A DNA stretch of 64,000 nucleotides from Cohnella lubricantis (GCF_014212015.1 NZ_JACJVN010000051.1:19182-83181); one strand, 5' to 3'. Counted from the stretch's first letter, positions 50,601 to 58,504 are shown. Numbers and translations: made by a program. Notes: generated by a model not told the origin, from the sequence alone.

Positions 50601-53039
50601 ACCGTGATCCGTCACCTTCACAGGTACGTTGTACGAGCTCTTCGTCTCGTAATCGAGAACGCCTGTCGTCTCTAACGTATCGCCTGTAATGGCAAACGGA
50701 AGCGTGCCAGACGCATCATCAATCGAGTATGTGAACGTCTCCCCGGCATCCGGATCGGACGCGCTTAGCGTTCCAACAACCGTGCCGGCCGCCTCGTTCT
50801 CGTCTACTTCATCGCCTGCAAGGCTAATAGCCGTAGGCGCTTCATTCACGTTCTCTACCGTAATCGCGAACGTCTTCTCATATGTTAGATTGCCTTTGTC
50901 CTTGGCCGAGACTTTAACCTCATAGCTGGCCTTCGCCGTCTCGAAATCGAATGTCTCCTTCGACACCAACTTATCGCCTGAGATGCCGAAGCTTGAAGCG
51001 TCCGCGCCGCCTGTAATCTCGTATGCGAAGGAGTCGCCCGCATCCGGATCGACCGCGCTCAAAGTGCCGACTATCGCGCCGGCCTCCTCATTCTCATCAA
51101 CTGTCGTGCCCGACAAGCTCAGGCCTGTGGGCTTCTCGTTCACATTGGTCACATTAATCGCGAACGTCTTCTGGAACTTAGCCCCTCCGGCATCCGTTAC
51201 TTGAATCTCGACGTTATAGGTCGTCGGCGGCGTCTCGTAATCGAAGGTTGCCGCCGTCTTAAGCAGGCTTCCGTCGATCGCGAACCTTCCGGCTCCGCCG
51301 CCGTCCACGTCAGTGATCTCGTACGTATACGGCTTCGATTCATCCGGGTCCACGGCGCCCAGCGTGCCGATTGTCGTGCCGACGTCCGCATTCTCGGCGA
51401 TCGACGTTCCCGTAAGGGTGATGTTGGTCGGCTTGTCGTTCACGTCGTTGACCGATATCTCTAGCGGATCGGTGGTATAGGCCAAACCGCCAGCATCTGT
51501 AACTTTAATTCGAATGGAATAGGAGGACTGCGTGTTGTAATTGAAAATTTGGTTGGATTGAAGGCTATTGCCCTCTATCTTAAACACAGCCTTATCCGTG
51601 CCTTCCACAGAGTACGTCAGCGTATCCGACGCATCCGGATCGGCTCCTGTTAGCTGCCCGACCTCCGTGCCGACGGGAAGCCCTTCGTCAATGTCCGACT
51701 TGCTCAGCGACACGCCGGTCGGCGCTTCGTTGACGTTAGCAACCGAGATCGTTAATGTCTTCGTGAAAGGGGCGCTGTCATCCTTGACACCCTCGCTCAC
51801 TCCGATGTCCGTTACCTTCACGTTCACTTGGTATTGATTCTTCGTCTCGTAATCGAATGAGACCGTCGATTGCAATTCCGTTCCAACGAGCTTAAACGAC
51901 GCTCCGTCCAGTCCTTCTTCGAGTGAGAAGGTATAGGATCCTTTGGTCTGATCCGGATCGTCGATCGCCTCTAATTGCCCGATAGCCGTACTGACAGGCT
52001 TGTTCTCGGCAATCGAGGCATTCGTCAGCCTAATATCGGCCGGGGCTTCATTCACGTCGGTCACGCTTATCGTAAAGTCTTTGGATACCGACGATCCAGC
52101 CGGATCAGACGCGGTGATAGTCAACTCATAAGAATCTTCATCTTCAGCTTCATAATCGAACGAATCCGCCGTCTGCAACTCATCGCCGACAATCTGGAAT
52201 TTCGTCGTATCCCCGCCAGTAATCGTATAAGTCAGCGTGTCCCCATCCGCATCTGTCGCGCTCAACGTGCCAACAACCGTACCTGCGGGCTCGTTCTCAG
52301 CAATAGAGCTGCCGGATAGCGTCAGATCGGACGGCGGATTGTTGATGACATATGTCACTTCCAACTTCGCCGGTTGGCCTTGACAGTCAGGGACGTCGGC
52401 ATCACAGATGCCGATCATGCCGTCCACTTTGTCGGGATCGCTGTCAAAGTCGTCTTTCATCGTACCTGTAAGGACGAAGGAAGCCGCGGAGGCCGCGTTC
52501 GTTGTCCACGCATCGTTCACAAAATCGGTCACGTCGAACGTGATTTGAACAGCAGCAGGGTCTATCGGTCCCGTCTGTTCGATCAGTATCAAACCGTCAG
52601 AGGCAGGGAAGCCCACCTTGTTCTCCTCCCAGGTATTATCACTCGCCCCATACAGCTTGACATACATCACATTCGATCCGATAAACGGTTTGTCGAATAT
52701 CAATCGGGCTAACTTCACAGTCGCCCCCTCCGGCCTAGTCCCGAGTCCCGGAATCGGATCATCTGTCGGATTCGCTCCTAGCGGAAAGCGCAGCACTGTA
52801 CGGGAAGAGCCGTAATCGCCGCTTAAATCTCTATAGTAGCCAACGTAGTTATAGCTTGAGACCGAAGGGTCCCCAGTTGGATACTCAACACCTAGCGCTT
52901 CAGACTTGTCCTGATCCACGCCGAGAGTCTCTGTCACAGATGACGTCTCCGCCCCCGCCTTCCCCACACCTATAGCCGGCAGCATCAGCGCGGCGGCCAA
53001 GACGACTGCCAACGTCCGCGACAGCCAATTGCTAACCAC
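47646..53039 (-). CDS. Giant SLH-anchored cadherin-repeat surface protein
   Basis: 1797 residues. Signal peptide (about 1-30), then a DNRLRE/CBM96-like module (about 45-230). Eleven cadherin-like repeats of about 97 residues follow, each beginning N-x-x-P-T and carrying DENxxAGTxxGTLxAxDPDAGDxFxYxI and FDYETKxxYxVxVKVTD. Then come one Ig-like repeat, a 200-residue region and three C-terminal SLH domains binding the cell wall. The acidic DPDAGD and DYE motifs are the usual calcium sites. The protein is likely an adhesin or matrix protein. Repeats 6 and 8 are nearly identical. GTG 53039 has AGGGGGAG six bases upstream; an intrinsic terminator lies just before. First gene of the operon with the GNAT, DUF6916-like and collar genes. 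Confidence 0.9.
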   Translation of the reverse strand: MVSNWLSRTLAVVLAAALMLPAIGVGKAGAETSSVTETLGVDQDKSEALGVEYPTGDPSVSSYNYVGYYRDLSGDYGSSRTVLRFPLGANPTDDPIPGLGTRPEGATVKLARLIFDKPFIGSNVMYVKLYGASDNTWEENKVGFPASDGLILIEQTGPIDPAAVQITFDVTDFVNDAWTTNAASAASFVLTGTMKDDFDSDPDKVDGMIGICDADVPDCQGQPAKLEVTYVINNPPSDLTLSGSSIAENEPAGTVVGTLSATDADGDTLTYTITGGDTTKFQIVGDELQTADSFDYEAEDEDSYELTITASDPAGSSVSKDFTISVTDVNEAPADIRLTNASIAENKPVSTAIGQLEAIDDPDQTKGSYTFSLEEGLDGASFKLVGTELQSTVSFDYETKNQYQVNVKVTDIGVSEGVKDDSAPFTKTLTISVANVNEAPTGVSLSKSDIDEGLPVGTEVGQLTGADPDASDTLTYSVEGTDKAVFKIEGNSLQSNQIFNYNTQSSYSIRIKVTDAGGLAYTTDPLEISVNDVNDKPTNITLTGTSIAENADVGTTIGTLGAVDPDESKPYTYEITDVDGGGAGRFAIDGSLLKTAATFDYETPPTTYNVEIQVTDAGGAKFQKTFAINVTNVNEKPTGLSLSGTTVDENEEAGAIVGTLSAVDPDAGDSFAYEITGGADASSFGISGDKLVSKETFDFETAKASYEVKVSAKDKGNLTYEKTFAITVENVNEAPTAISLAGDEVDENEAAGTVVGTLSASDPDAGETFTYSIDDASGTLPFAITGDTLETTGVLDYETKSSYNVPVKVTDHGNIAYNKTFIITVHNIGEAPTDITLSPSAIDEGKPAGTTVGTLSATDPDAGETFQYAIVGTNDNFEIDGNVLKTTAVFDQEANSSYTIEIKVTDSDNLSYSETITVTVGDVNESPTGLTLSSSDIDENQPAGTAIGTLTAIDPDAGDTFTYAIDDASATLPFTITGDTLKTTSVLDYETKSSYNVPVKVTDHGNNTYSKTLVINVQDVNEAPTDIMLSSASVAEGQPSGTKIGTLSVTDQDSGGMYSYAIEGLDAGYFSISGSDLLTNAEFDYEIKKLYSISVRVTDGTESYAKTLTISVTDMNDAPTALALSNLAIDENQPAAAVIGTLTGTDPDAGDSFVYSIAGGADAASFAIAGNTLRTAASFDYESKQSYDVEVQATDNGGLTIVQSFTITVNDANDAPTAISVDHDAIAENQSAGTTIGTLSAADQDAGDSFTYEIAGGADASSLAIEGAVLKSAVAFDYETKSALSVTIKVTDAAGASFSQTLSLAVQNVNEAPAAASQSIETRGNRPIEGQLAASDPEQDGLTYMIVDQPAKGDLTLDAATGKFTFKPQAGNYEELTFTFKANDGRLDSNVATVTVTNRRPAGGGNEVPPPKQPDISVGGLGDGSVVASFDEQDPGRLHVSFDRSSLQNLPADMKTLTLHLNDQLEGVDIAIDPWLFDQLRDRDIVLSVETSLGVLSLPKSAWALADGDTLTVTLESAPSAQSDGLHVIGKPVSIQLEKGGVPIAAPLEEGFLNLKLSASGNAPTTAVRLLGSGEYRPVPSLIAQADGGYSVEVSSRSGGTFVLVSESTPFSDTSGWARPYIEELASRLIVNGVGEGKFEPNRGVTRAEFAKILVQALDLSSATPAAGFKDTDSAAWYADAVGTAVDQGLFSGYPDGTFHPSQTISRQEAFAVLSRALKLAGLNASFTDQEREQALDGYADAANVQDWAQEALAISQILGLVHDEGGEFRPSAPMTREQLCYSVVQLLRGGGLIEQD

Positions 53040-53057
53040 ATCAATCTCCCCCTGACC

Positions 53058-53093
53058 AATAAAAAATGCGAATCCCCGTTCCGGAATCCGCAT
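53058..53093 (-). terminator. Attenuator-type terminator in the leader of the giant surface-protein gene
   Basis: On the minus strand an 11-bp stem (ATGCGGATTCC / GGGGATTCGCAT region, two wobbles) with a 6-base loop is followed by TTTTTTATT. It ends about 5 bases before the ribosome site and 19 bases before GTG 53039. With the promoter near 53180 this leaves a roughly 130-base leader, so the terminator would be conditional. Confidence 0.7.
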
Positions 53094-53173
53094 GCTTGCT
53101 TCCCAATTATGTTGAACTTCCATGATGACGCGAGGCATGTGATCCGAAAGCGCCAAGCCAAATACTAGCTTAG

Positions 53174-53186
53174 TGATTATATCACA
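53174..53186 (-). promoter_or_regulatory. Extended -10 promoter within a palindrome, giant surface-protein gene
   Basis: GTGAT-TAT-ATCAC is a perfect palindrome. On the minus strand it contains TGATATAAT (extended -10; hexamer at 53177-53182), predicting a start near 53170. No good -35 is visible. The embedding suggests repression or activation by a small dimeric regulator. Confidence 0.5.
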
Positions 53187-53334
53187 GCCATGTGTAATTT
53201 AGTTTATAAAATGAACAAAAAATAGCAATTTTTATGATAGATGTTGTCGACCGTTGTCCACCCTCTATCTACTGGCGCTGCCTGGAGACGGTCCGCTAAA
53301 TTTGACAAGGCAGCTGGAATAGCGGCAGTTACCC

Positions 53335-54231
53335 TTATCCGGCGGCATGCTCCTGCGGCAGCCCTGAACGCCGTTCAAGAAATGCCAGCATGAGCGCATT
53401 CACTTCATCGGGCCGCTCCAACGGAAGACCATGTCCGGCGTCCTTCACGATGACCGCCTCAACCGACGGCATTGTGCTCTCCGCACGGCGCGCAGCCGCC
53501 TGTGCGTCATATTGGATCTCTTGGTCGCCGATCAATAGCAGCGTCGGTACTAGAAGACGCTTCAGCTCTTCGTCCCTCATATTAGAGACGAACAGCTTCG
53601 TGCGGGGCAGCGCATTCTGCATCGCCGTCACGAATTGCTCCTTGAGCGCCGGATGAATGGTGTTGCCCTTGCCGGTCATATAATCCATCAGCCTATGAAT
53701 CCTCTTCGAAGAAGGGAACATGCCGGCCAGCAGACACCGAAGGAAGAATCCTTTGCCTTGCGGCAGAACGCCGCCTCCCGGACTGAGCACGATCAGCCTG
53801 CGAACCCGGGACGTCAGCCGCGCCGCCAGAATCATCGCGATGAAGCCGCCGAAGGAATGGCCCAAGAGATGAACCTTCTGCACGCCTAACCCGTCCATCA
53901 GCTCCTCGGCCCAGTCGGCGCACTCCTGCTTGCTGCAGATTGGCCGCGACGCCTCGCTCTTGTTAATGTCGCCGGGAAAATCAACCGCATAGACGCGGTA
54001 ACGAGCGCTCAGCGCCTCAATATTCTCCAGCCATACCGTGGAGCTGAAGGCGAAGCCGTGGAACAGAAGGATCGGCTCGGCATGCTCCGGCCCGGCCGCT
54101 AGTACGTGCGTCTTGCCGAAGGAGGTGTCCACGTATCGTGACTCCGCGGGAACCTTCCAAAGGCTTAGCGAGTAATCATAAGCTTGCATCAGAAGCTCCG
54201 GGCTTCCTCCCTTGCGATAAATCGAAGTCAC
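53335..54231 (-). CDS. Alpha/beta-fold hydrolase
   Basis: 298-residue hydrolase. Oxyanion region ILLFHGFAFSSTVWLENIEAL, nucleophile elbow LLGHSFGGFIAM (Ser), acid in LLIGDQEIQYD, and histidine in VKDAGHGLPLERPDEVN near the C-terminus. Soluble, no signal peptide. GTG 54231 overlaps the stop of the TetR-type regulator gene by 4 bp, so the two are translationally coupled; AAGGAGG lies 10 bases upstream. It is the last gene of the VOC, HXXEE, TetR, hydrolase operon. Such regulator-hydrolase pairs often handle a small ester or lactone that also serves as inducer, but the substrate here is unknown. Confidence 0.86.
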   Translation of the reverse strand: MTSIYRKGGSPELLMQAYDYSLSLWKVPAESRYVDTSFGKTHVLAAGPEHAEPILLFHGFAFSSTVWLENIEALSARYRVYAVDFPGDINKSEASRPICSKQECADWAEELMDGLGVQKVHLLGHSFGGFIAMILAARLTSRVRRLIVLSPGGGVLPQGKGFFLRCLLAGMFPSSKRIHRLMDYMTGKGNTIHPALKEQFVTAMQNALPRTKLFVSNMRDEELKRLLVPTLLLIGDQEIQYDAQAAARRAESTMPSVEAVIVKDAGHGLPLERPDEVNALMLAFLERRSGLPQEHAAG

Positions 54232-54881
54232 GGTTGGTCAGCCTCCTTAGCGATTATCGTCGCGAAGAATTCAATGTGCTCTGCCATACTCCGTTCGATC
54301 TGCGCCGTATCTCCACCGTCCAATCGAAGCAGGAGATACTCGGCGATCATGCCGAACAGCGGGTATTGATATTCGGCGGCCAGCCTCCTTGCGGGCAGCG
54401 GGCGAACGAGACCGTGCTCGATATAGATGGCGAACGCAGCTTCCAGGAAGTCGATCGTCCTCCCGATGACATCATTCAGATAGATATCGCGGGCCAGCTT
54501 GTGGCGGCATTGCTCAAGGTAGAGAATGCGCCAGATCGCTTCCATCCCGGGACTCTGAACGTGCGCCAAGAAGTTGCGATATCCTTGCCGCAGGAAATCG
54601 CCGGGACGCATGGCACCGGCAATCGCTTCGAGTTGGGCGATCGGGGGCATGATTCGCTCAACGCTCTGGCGGAAGTTCGCGAAGATCGTCTCCAGCAGCT
54701 CATTCTTGCTGCGATAATGATTGTAGAACGAGCTCTCCTTCATTCCCGCTTCCCGCGTGATGTCACGGATCGATACCGCGCTGAATCCCTTCAGCGAGAA
54801 CGCGTCGATGGCGATCGTGAGCAGCTTAATCTTGTTGGCGTTAGCGATCGGCGCACCGCTGACATCTATATATGTAATCAC
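54228..54881 (-). CDS. TetR-family transcriptional regulator
   Basis: 217-residue regulator with an N-terminal helix-turn-helix (FSAVSIRDITREAGMKESSFYNHYRSKNELLETIF, about 33-67). It is followed by a helical ligand-binding domain. GTG 54881 is preceded by GAGGGGGA. It sits third in a four-gene operon whose promoter carries an 18-bp perfect palindrome right after the -10 element, probably this protein's own operator. The neighbours (VOC dioxygenase/resistance fold, HXXEE membrane protein, alpha/beta hydrolase) suggest a response to a small toxic organic compound. Confidence 0.9.
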   Translation of the reverse strand: MITYIDVSGAPIANANKIKLLTIAIDAFSLKGFSAVSIRDITREAGMKESSFYNHYRSKNELLETIFANFRQSVERIMPPIAQLEAIAGAMRPGDFLRQGYRNFLAHVQSPGMEAIWRILYLEQCRHKLARDIYLNDVIGRTIDFLEAAFAIYIEHGLVRPLPARRLAAEYQYPLFGMIAEYLLLRLDGGDTAQIERSMAEHIEFFATIIAKEADQP

Positions 54882-54922
54882 GCTTTAATCCCCCTCTTAA
54901 GATATCTCCTTGTGTAATTGGA

Positions 54923-55462
54923 CTAGGCGAGCTTCTTCCCCGTCCATTGGGCGAATAAGACGACCGGAAGCGCCAGCACGATGAAGGGCAAGCATTCGAA
55001 CAGCATCTGCCAATCGACGAAGCGGTTGTCGAACAACGACCGGAACAGAAGCAAGCTGTAGGGAAGCACAACAAGGACGGACGTGACGGCCCCCGGCGTC
55101 ACGGAACGGAAGTAGAACGATTGCGCGACGTGGGTAAACAAGTGGATAAAAAACAATAGATTGCACACCAAGAAAGGCCTGATTGTGCCGAGCGGGCCGC
55201 CGGAAGTAGACTGGTAGGCTAAATAAGCGGAGCTTCCAACGAAGAGGAACACGACGAGCACCGCCACGGCGAACTGAGCCGTCGTCATCTCGAACTGCTT
55301 CAGCACTCTGTCCGCCAATCGTTCGGGCAGCTTGCTCCGCACTGTATTCGCATGTGAAGCGACCCATTTCTCCACCGTAATAATCTCTTCTAGATCATGA
55401 ATGACAAAAGCGACGGGAAAAAGCCAGATCAACGCCTCGAGCGGAAGCCATTCTCCGTTCAT
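54923..55462 (-). CDS. HXXEE-domain membrane protein
   Basis: 179-residue integral membrane protein of the HXXEE family, named for the motif seen here as FVIHDLEEI (about 20-28). A second conserved stretch FFIHLFTHVAQSFYFRSVTPG carries further histidines, about residues 105-125. There are four to five spans. The clustered His and Glu residues in membrane helices suggest metal binding, but no function is established for the family. Its ATG overlaps the VOC gene stop by 4 bp. Second gene in the TetR-regulated operon. Confidence 0.8.
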   Translation of the reverse strand: MNGEWLPLEALIWLFPVAFVIHDLEEIITVEKWVASHANTVRSKLPERLADRVLKQFEMTTAQFAVAVLVVFLFVGSSAYLAYQSTSGGPLGTIRPFLVCNLLFFIHLFTHVAQSFYFRSVTPGAVTSVLVVLPYSLLLFRSLFDNRFVDWQMLFECLPFIVLALPVVLFAQWTGKKLA

Positions 55463-55869
55463 AATCCATCCGCTTCCGCTGCGTTGGATATCTCGATCAG
55501 GTTCTGGTCCGGATCGCGGATATAGACCGAGTCGATCGGCCCCATCGCTCCGGTTCGCCGTACCGGTCCCTCTTCAATCGCGACTTCGCAAGCTTCAAGA
55601 TGCCGAATCACGTCAGGCAGCGGCGTATGCGCCAGCAAGCACAGATCCGCCGATCCGGGCACGGGACTCTCTGCCTTCGGCTCGAATTCTTTGCCCTTCT
55701 CATGCAAGTTGATCTTCTGTGTGCCAAATTTCAACGCGAAGCGTCCGCCCGCGAACCGGACGGCTTCCATTCCGAGGACGTCCTCGTAAAACCTTACCGT
55801 TCTCTCCAAATCCCGTACCGTTAATACCAAATGATCCAGCCTGTTCAACACGATTCCTGTAGAAGTCAT
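55459..55869 (-). CDS. VOC-superfamily protein (glyoxalase/dioxygenase fold)
   Basis: 136-residue protein of the vicinal-oxygen-chelate fold. It has two beta-alpha-beta-beta-beta halves: LDHLVLTVRDLERTVRFYEDVLGMEAV, then DLCLLAHTPLPDVIRHLEACEVAIEEGPVRR and VYIRDPDQNLIEISN. His (in LDHLVL) and Glu (in LIEIS) are the usual metal ligands. It could be a glyoxalase, dioxygenase or resistance protein of the fosfomycin type; sequence alone does not decide. GGGAGG precedes ATG 55869. First gene after the TetR-type operator. Confidence 0.85.
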   Translation of the reverse strand: MTSTGIVLNRLDHLVLTVRDLERTVRFYEDVLGMEAVRFAGGRFALKFGTQKINLHEKGKEFEPKAESPVPGSADLCLLAHTPLPDVIRHLEACEVAIEEGPVRRTGAMGPIDSVYIRDPDQNLIEISNAAEADGL

Positions 55870-55904
55870 GCTCTCATCCTCCCGGTACAAGCCTATTTTC
55901 AACT

Positions 55905-55954
55905 AACTAACGATCGTTAGTTTGCATTTTAAGGTAATACCTTCCTGCCGTCAA
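55905..55954 (-). promoter_or_regulatory. Promoter with TetR-type operator for the VOC-HXXEE-tetR-hydrolase operon
   Basis: On the minus strand TTGACG (55949-55954) and TAAAAT (55926-55931) are spaced by 17 bp. Immediately downstream AACTAACGATCGTTAGTT (55905-55922) is a perfect 18-bp palindrome covering the transcription start. This is the classic layout for repression by a TetR-family protein. Confidence 0.85.
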
Positions 55955-55983
55955 TAGTTTAAATAGATCCCGTCAGCATGAAG

Positions 55984-56550
55984 CTACTTCTCCCCAGGGG
56001 GAGCCGAAGCCTCGGCTTTCCGGCGCGCGCGGAATCGGCGAACCTTCATCACGTTGCCGCACATCTTGTCGTCACAGTAGCGCTTGGAGCGATTACGCGT
56101 CTCGTCATAATAGACCCACAGGCAATCGGGATTGTCGCAGATCCGGACCCGGGAAGGCTCATTATGGACCAGCATCTCTGCGAAGGTGGCCGCGATCTCC
56201 GCCATGATCTGCTGCCAGCCGCTAGCAGCAGGCGTCTGGCGAAGCGTGAAGCGTCCGTCTTCCGCTGCGAGCTTCCGAATAACGGCGCCTTGCGACAGCG
56301 TCGCATTAAGAGAAGCCACCGCATCGCTTGAAGGCTCGCGGCCTTGGACAAGCTCGTGAACGATGGCGAGCATAAGAGAACGAAGACGCTTGAGCTCCGC
56401 AAGCTCATCCAGATTAGGCGGCCGATCCGCCGCAATCTGATATTGCGAGAGCAGCTTAAGCAGCCAGCCCGGCCTGTCCAGCCGGTCCTCGGAACGGCCG
56501 CCGCCGCGCCAATCGTGATAGTCGCTGTTGAGGAAGTCATCCCATAGCAT
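55984..56550 (-). CDS. CGNR zinc-finger regulator (ABATE domain)
   Basis: 188-residue protein of the ABATE/CGNR family. The N-terminal part (LNSDYHDWRGGGRSEDRLDRPGWLLKLL, then a helical region) would sense a ligand or stress. The C-terminal zinc finger CDNPDCLWVYYDETRNRSKRYC-x4-CGN (about 138-165) would bind DNA. A putative transcription factor, with target unknown. It is divergent from the DinB gene with two repeated elements in the 152-bp region between, and back to back with the TetR-controlled operon. The upstream bases of ATG 56550 have no strong ribosome site (AAAAAGGGAC). Confidence 0.82.
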   Translation of the reverse strand: MLWDDFLNSDYHDWRGGGRSEDRLDRPGWLLKLLSQYQIAADRPPNLDELAELKRLRSLMLAIVHELVQGREPSSDAVASLNATLSQGAVIRKLAAEDGRFTLRQTPAASGWQQIMAEIAATFAEMLVHNEPSRVRICDNPDCLWVYYDETRNRSKRYCDDKMCGNVMKVRRFRARRKAEASAPPGEK

Positions 56551-56573
56551 CGTCGAATCCGTCCCTTTTTTCT

Positions 56574-56680
56574 CACCATTGTAACAATTTAAATGGTGTT
56601 AAGCTAGTTACTTGATTAGGCATCCGAATTATGGTAAATTCCACTAGTGTAACAATCTAAATTATTATTAAGTGGTTACA
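56574..56680. promoter_or_regulatory. Two repeated operator-like elements between CGNR and DinB genes
   Basis: TGTAACAATTTAAAT (56580-56594) and TGTAACAATCTAAAT (56648-56662) are direct repeats 68 bp apart, differing at one base. Each is framed by an inverted repeat: CACCAT / ATGGTG for the first; CCACT / AGTGG and TGTAAC / GTTACA for the second. Likely binding sites of the CGNR protein or another regulator of the divergent pair. Confidence 0.55.
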
Positions 56681-56702
56681 GATCATTAAGGAGGACACTT
56701 GA

Positions 56703-57188
56703 ATGGACACATCGAACCTGCTTCGGCTGAACTGGGAGATCTGTTACGACAAGGAGGATTGGTTCCTGCCAGTCGCGGATGCGTTGAAGGGGTTAACTGC
56801 CGAGCAAGCGCATTGGCGGCCGGAGGGAGGACCCGTGAATACGATCTGGGAGACATTAAACCATTTGATTTTCTACAAGGAACGCATGTTGAAGAGGATG
56901 ATGGGCGAAGAGACCGCTTATCCCGAAGGGGTGACGAACGAGGATACGTTCAAGGTGGAGTCGACAGGCGAGGAAGCTTGGGCAGAGACCGTCCAGCACA
57001 GCCACGACGTTCACCTCGCCATTCGCGAACGGATCGCAGGCTTGAAGGACGACGATTGGGAGAATGCGGCTCCAGGGCGCCGGCTAGACCAGTGGCTGAA
57101 CAGTCTGGCGCTTCACGACGCGCATCACGCCGGGCAGATCGTTCTGCTTCGCAAGCTGCAAGGCTCTTGGCCGGCTCAGCGTTCATAA
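56703..57188 (+). CDS. DinB-family protein
   Basis: 161-residue four-helix-bundle protein. The DinB metal triad is expected from His in WETLNHLIFYKERML (about 53) and His residues in LALHDAHHAGQIVLLRKLQG near the C-terminus (about 136-141). The family includes damage-inducible proteins and thiol S-transferases (bacillithiol-dependent in Firmicutes); the specific role here is unknown. AAGGAGG precedes ATG 56703. Divergent from the CGNR regulator gene, which may control it. Confidence 0.87.
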   Translation: MDTSNLLRLNWEICYDKEDWFLPVADALKGLTAEQAHWRPEGGPVNTIWETLNHLIFYKERMLKRMMGEETAYPEGVTNEDTFKVESTGEEAWAETVQHSHDVHLAIRERIAGLKDDDWENAAPGRRLDQWLNSLALHDAHHAGQIVLLRKLQGSWPAQRS

Positions 57189-57211
57189 CAAGCAGCATGC
57201 ATAGCAGATAA

Positions 57212-57245
57212 CAAGAGACCTGCCGGCGAACTGGCGGGTCTCTTG
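57212..57245. terminator. Hairpin between convergent DinB and ribBA genes
   Basis: CAAGAGACC / GGTCTCTTG form a perfect 9-bp stem, with an imperfect inner stem. It lies between convergent stop codons and has no T-run, so it is a weak or bidirectional terminator. Confidence 0.5.
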
Positions 57246-57259
57246 GGCTTGTGCGATAC

Positions 57260-58489
57260 TCACACGCGAGCCGCAGGCGCCTCTGCGGTCAGAATATGCC
57301 CCATCCTCCGTTCCTTCGTCTCCAGGTAGGCCCAATTGCTTGCATTCGGCTCCGTCGTCAGCGGCAGCCGTTCAGCGATGCGCACTCCGTATTGTTCAAG
57401 CGACCGGCACTTATGGGGATTATTCGTCAACAGCTTGATCTCTCTCAGCCCTAGGTCCTTCAGCATTTGGGCGGCGACGGCATAGTTCCGCGCATCCGGA
57501 GGGAAGCCGAGCGCCAGATTCGCTTCCACCGTATCCAGCCCTCGCTCCTGCAGCTCGTACGCCTTCAGCTTGTTCAACAAACCAATGCCGCGCCCTTCTT
57601 GCCGCATATAAAGCAGTACCCCTTCGCCCGCCGATTCGATCCTCTCCATCGCGAGCGCCAGTTGCTCTCCGCAGTCGCACCGCCGGGATTGGAACACGTC
57701 GCCGGTCAGGCATTCGGAGTGTACCCGTACCAGCACCGGACGGCTGCCGTCGGGCTGCCCTTTGACGATAGCCAGATGCTCCTTGCCGTCCGCCTCGTTG
57801 CTGTAGGCAATCGTCCGGAAGCTCCCGAAGCTGGTCGGCAAGTCGATCTCGGCCTCCCGTTTGACCAGCGGCTCGTTCATCTGCCGGTATCGGATCAAAT
57901 CCCTTATCGCAATCAGCTTCAAACCGTGTCTGCGCGCCAGAGCGAATAGCTCGGGGAGCCGTGCCATCTCTCCATCCTCGCCGACAACCTCGCAGATCAG
58001 CGCCGCCGGATATGCCCCGCACAGCTTGGCCAGATCCACCGAAGCTTCGGTGTGCCCGGGCCGCTCGAGCACCCCTCCTGGCCTCGCGATCAGCGGGAAT
58101 ACGTGCCCCGGCCGCCGGAAATCCGCCGGCTGCGCCTGCGCGCTGCAGAGCTCGCGGATGGTCCGGGAGCGATCGATAGCGGAGATTCCCGTCGTCGTCG
58201 CCTGGTGATCGACGGACACCGTGAAGGCCGTGCCATGCGCATCCGTATTCCGCTCAGTCATCGGCCTCAGCCCCAATTCCGCTGCCCGGCTCCCCGTGAT
58301 CGGCGCGCATAGCAAGCCCCGCCCATAACGGATCATGAAGTTGACGGTCTCCGGCGTTACCCGGTCCGCAAGCGCAACCAGGTCCCCTTCGTTCTCCCTG
58401 TCCTCGTCGTCCGTCACGATCACGATGCGGCCTGCAGCCAGATCAGCCAGCGCTTCCTCAATCGAATGAAGGCGGATCTCCTTGTCCAT
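57260..58489 (-). CDS. ribBA: Bifunctional 3,4-DHBP synthase / GTP cyclohydrolase II
   Basis: 409 residues. RibB half (about 1-205): [17 protein letters not shown], the acidic loop, and RPGHVFPL...GHTEASVDL. RibA half (about 206-400): [24 protein letters not shown] with the three zinc cysteines, then [23 protein letters not shown] and [15 protein letters not shown]. It makes both precursors of riboflavin from ribulose-5-phosphate and GTP. It stands apart from ribDEH and is co-transcribed with a flavin-dependent quinone reductase (15-bp gap), so extra flavin supply for this flavoprotein-rich locus is plausible. GGGAGAG precedes ATG 58489. Confidence 0.95.
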   Translation of the reverse strand: MDKEIRLHSIEEALADLAAGRIVIVTDDEDRENEGDLVALADRVTPETVNFMIRYGRGLLCAPITGSRAAELGLRPMTERNTDAHGTAFTVSVDHQATTTGISAIDRSRTIRELCSAQAQPADFRRPGHVFPLIARPGGVLERPGHTEASVDLAKLCGAYPAALICEVVGEDGEMARLPELFALARRHGLKLIAIRDLIRYRQMNEPLVKREAEIDLPTSFGSFRTIAYSNEADGKEHLAIVKGQPDGSRPVLVRVHSECLTGDVFQSRRCDCGEQLALAMERIESAGEGVLLYMRQEGRGIGLLNKLKAYELQERGLDTVEANLALGFPPDARNYAVAAQMLKDLGLREIKLLTNNPHKCRSLEQYGVRIAERLPLTTEPNASNWAYLETKERRMGHILTAEAPAARV

Positions 58490-58504
58490 ATCTCTCCCGC
58501 CCCT

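Noticed and set aside
53039..53170. c-di-GMP riboswitch in the leader of the giant surface protein
   Set aside because: The conserved GCAAACC and GACGCAAAGCC-type core segments are not present. Only the terminator is supported.
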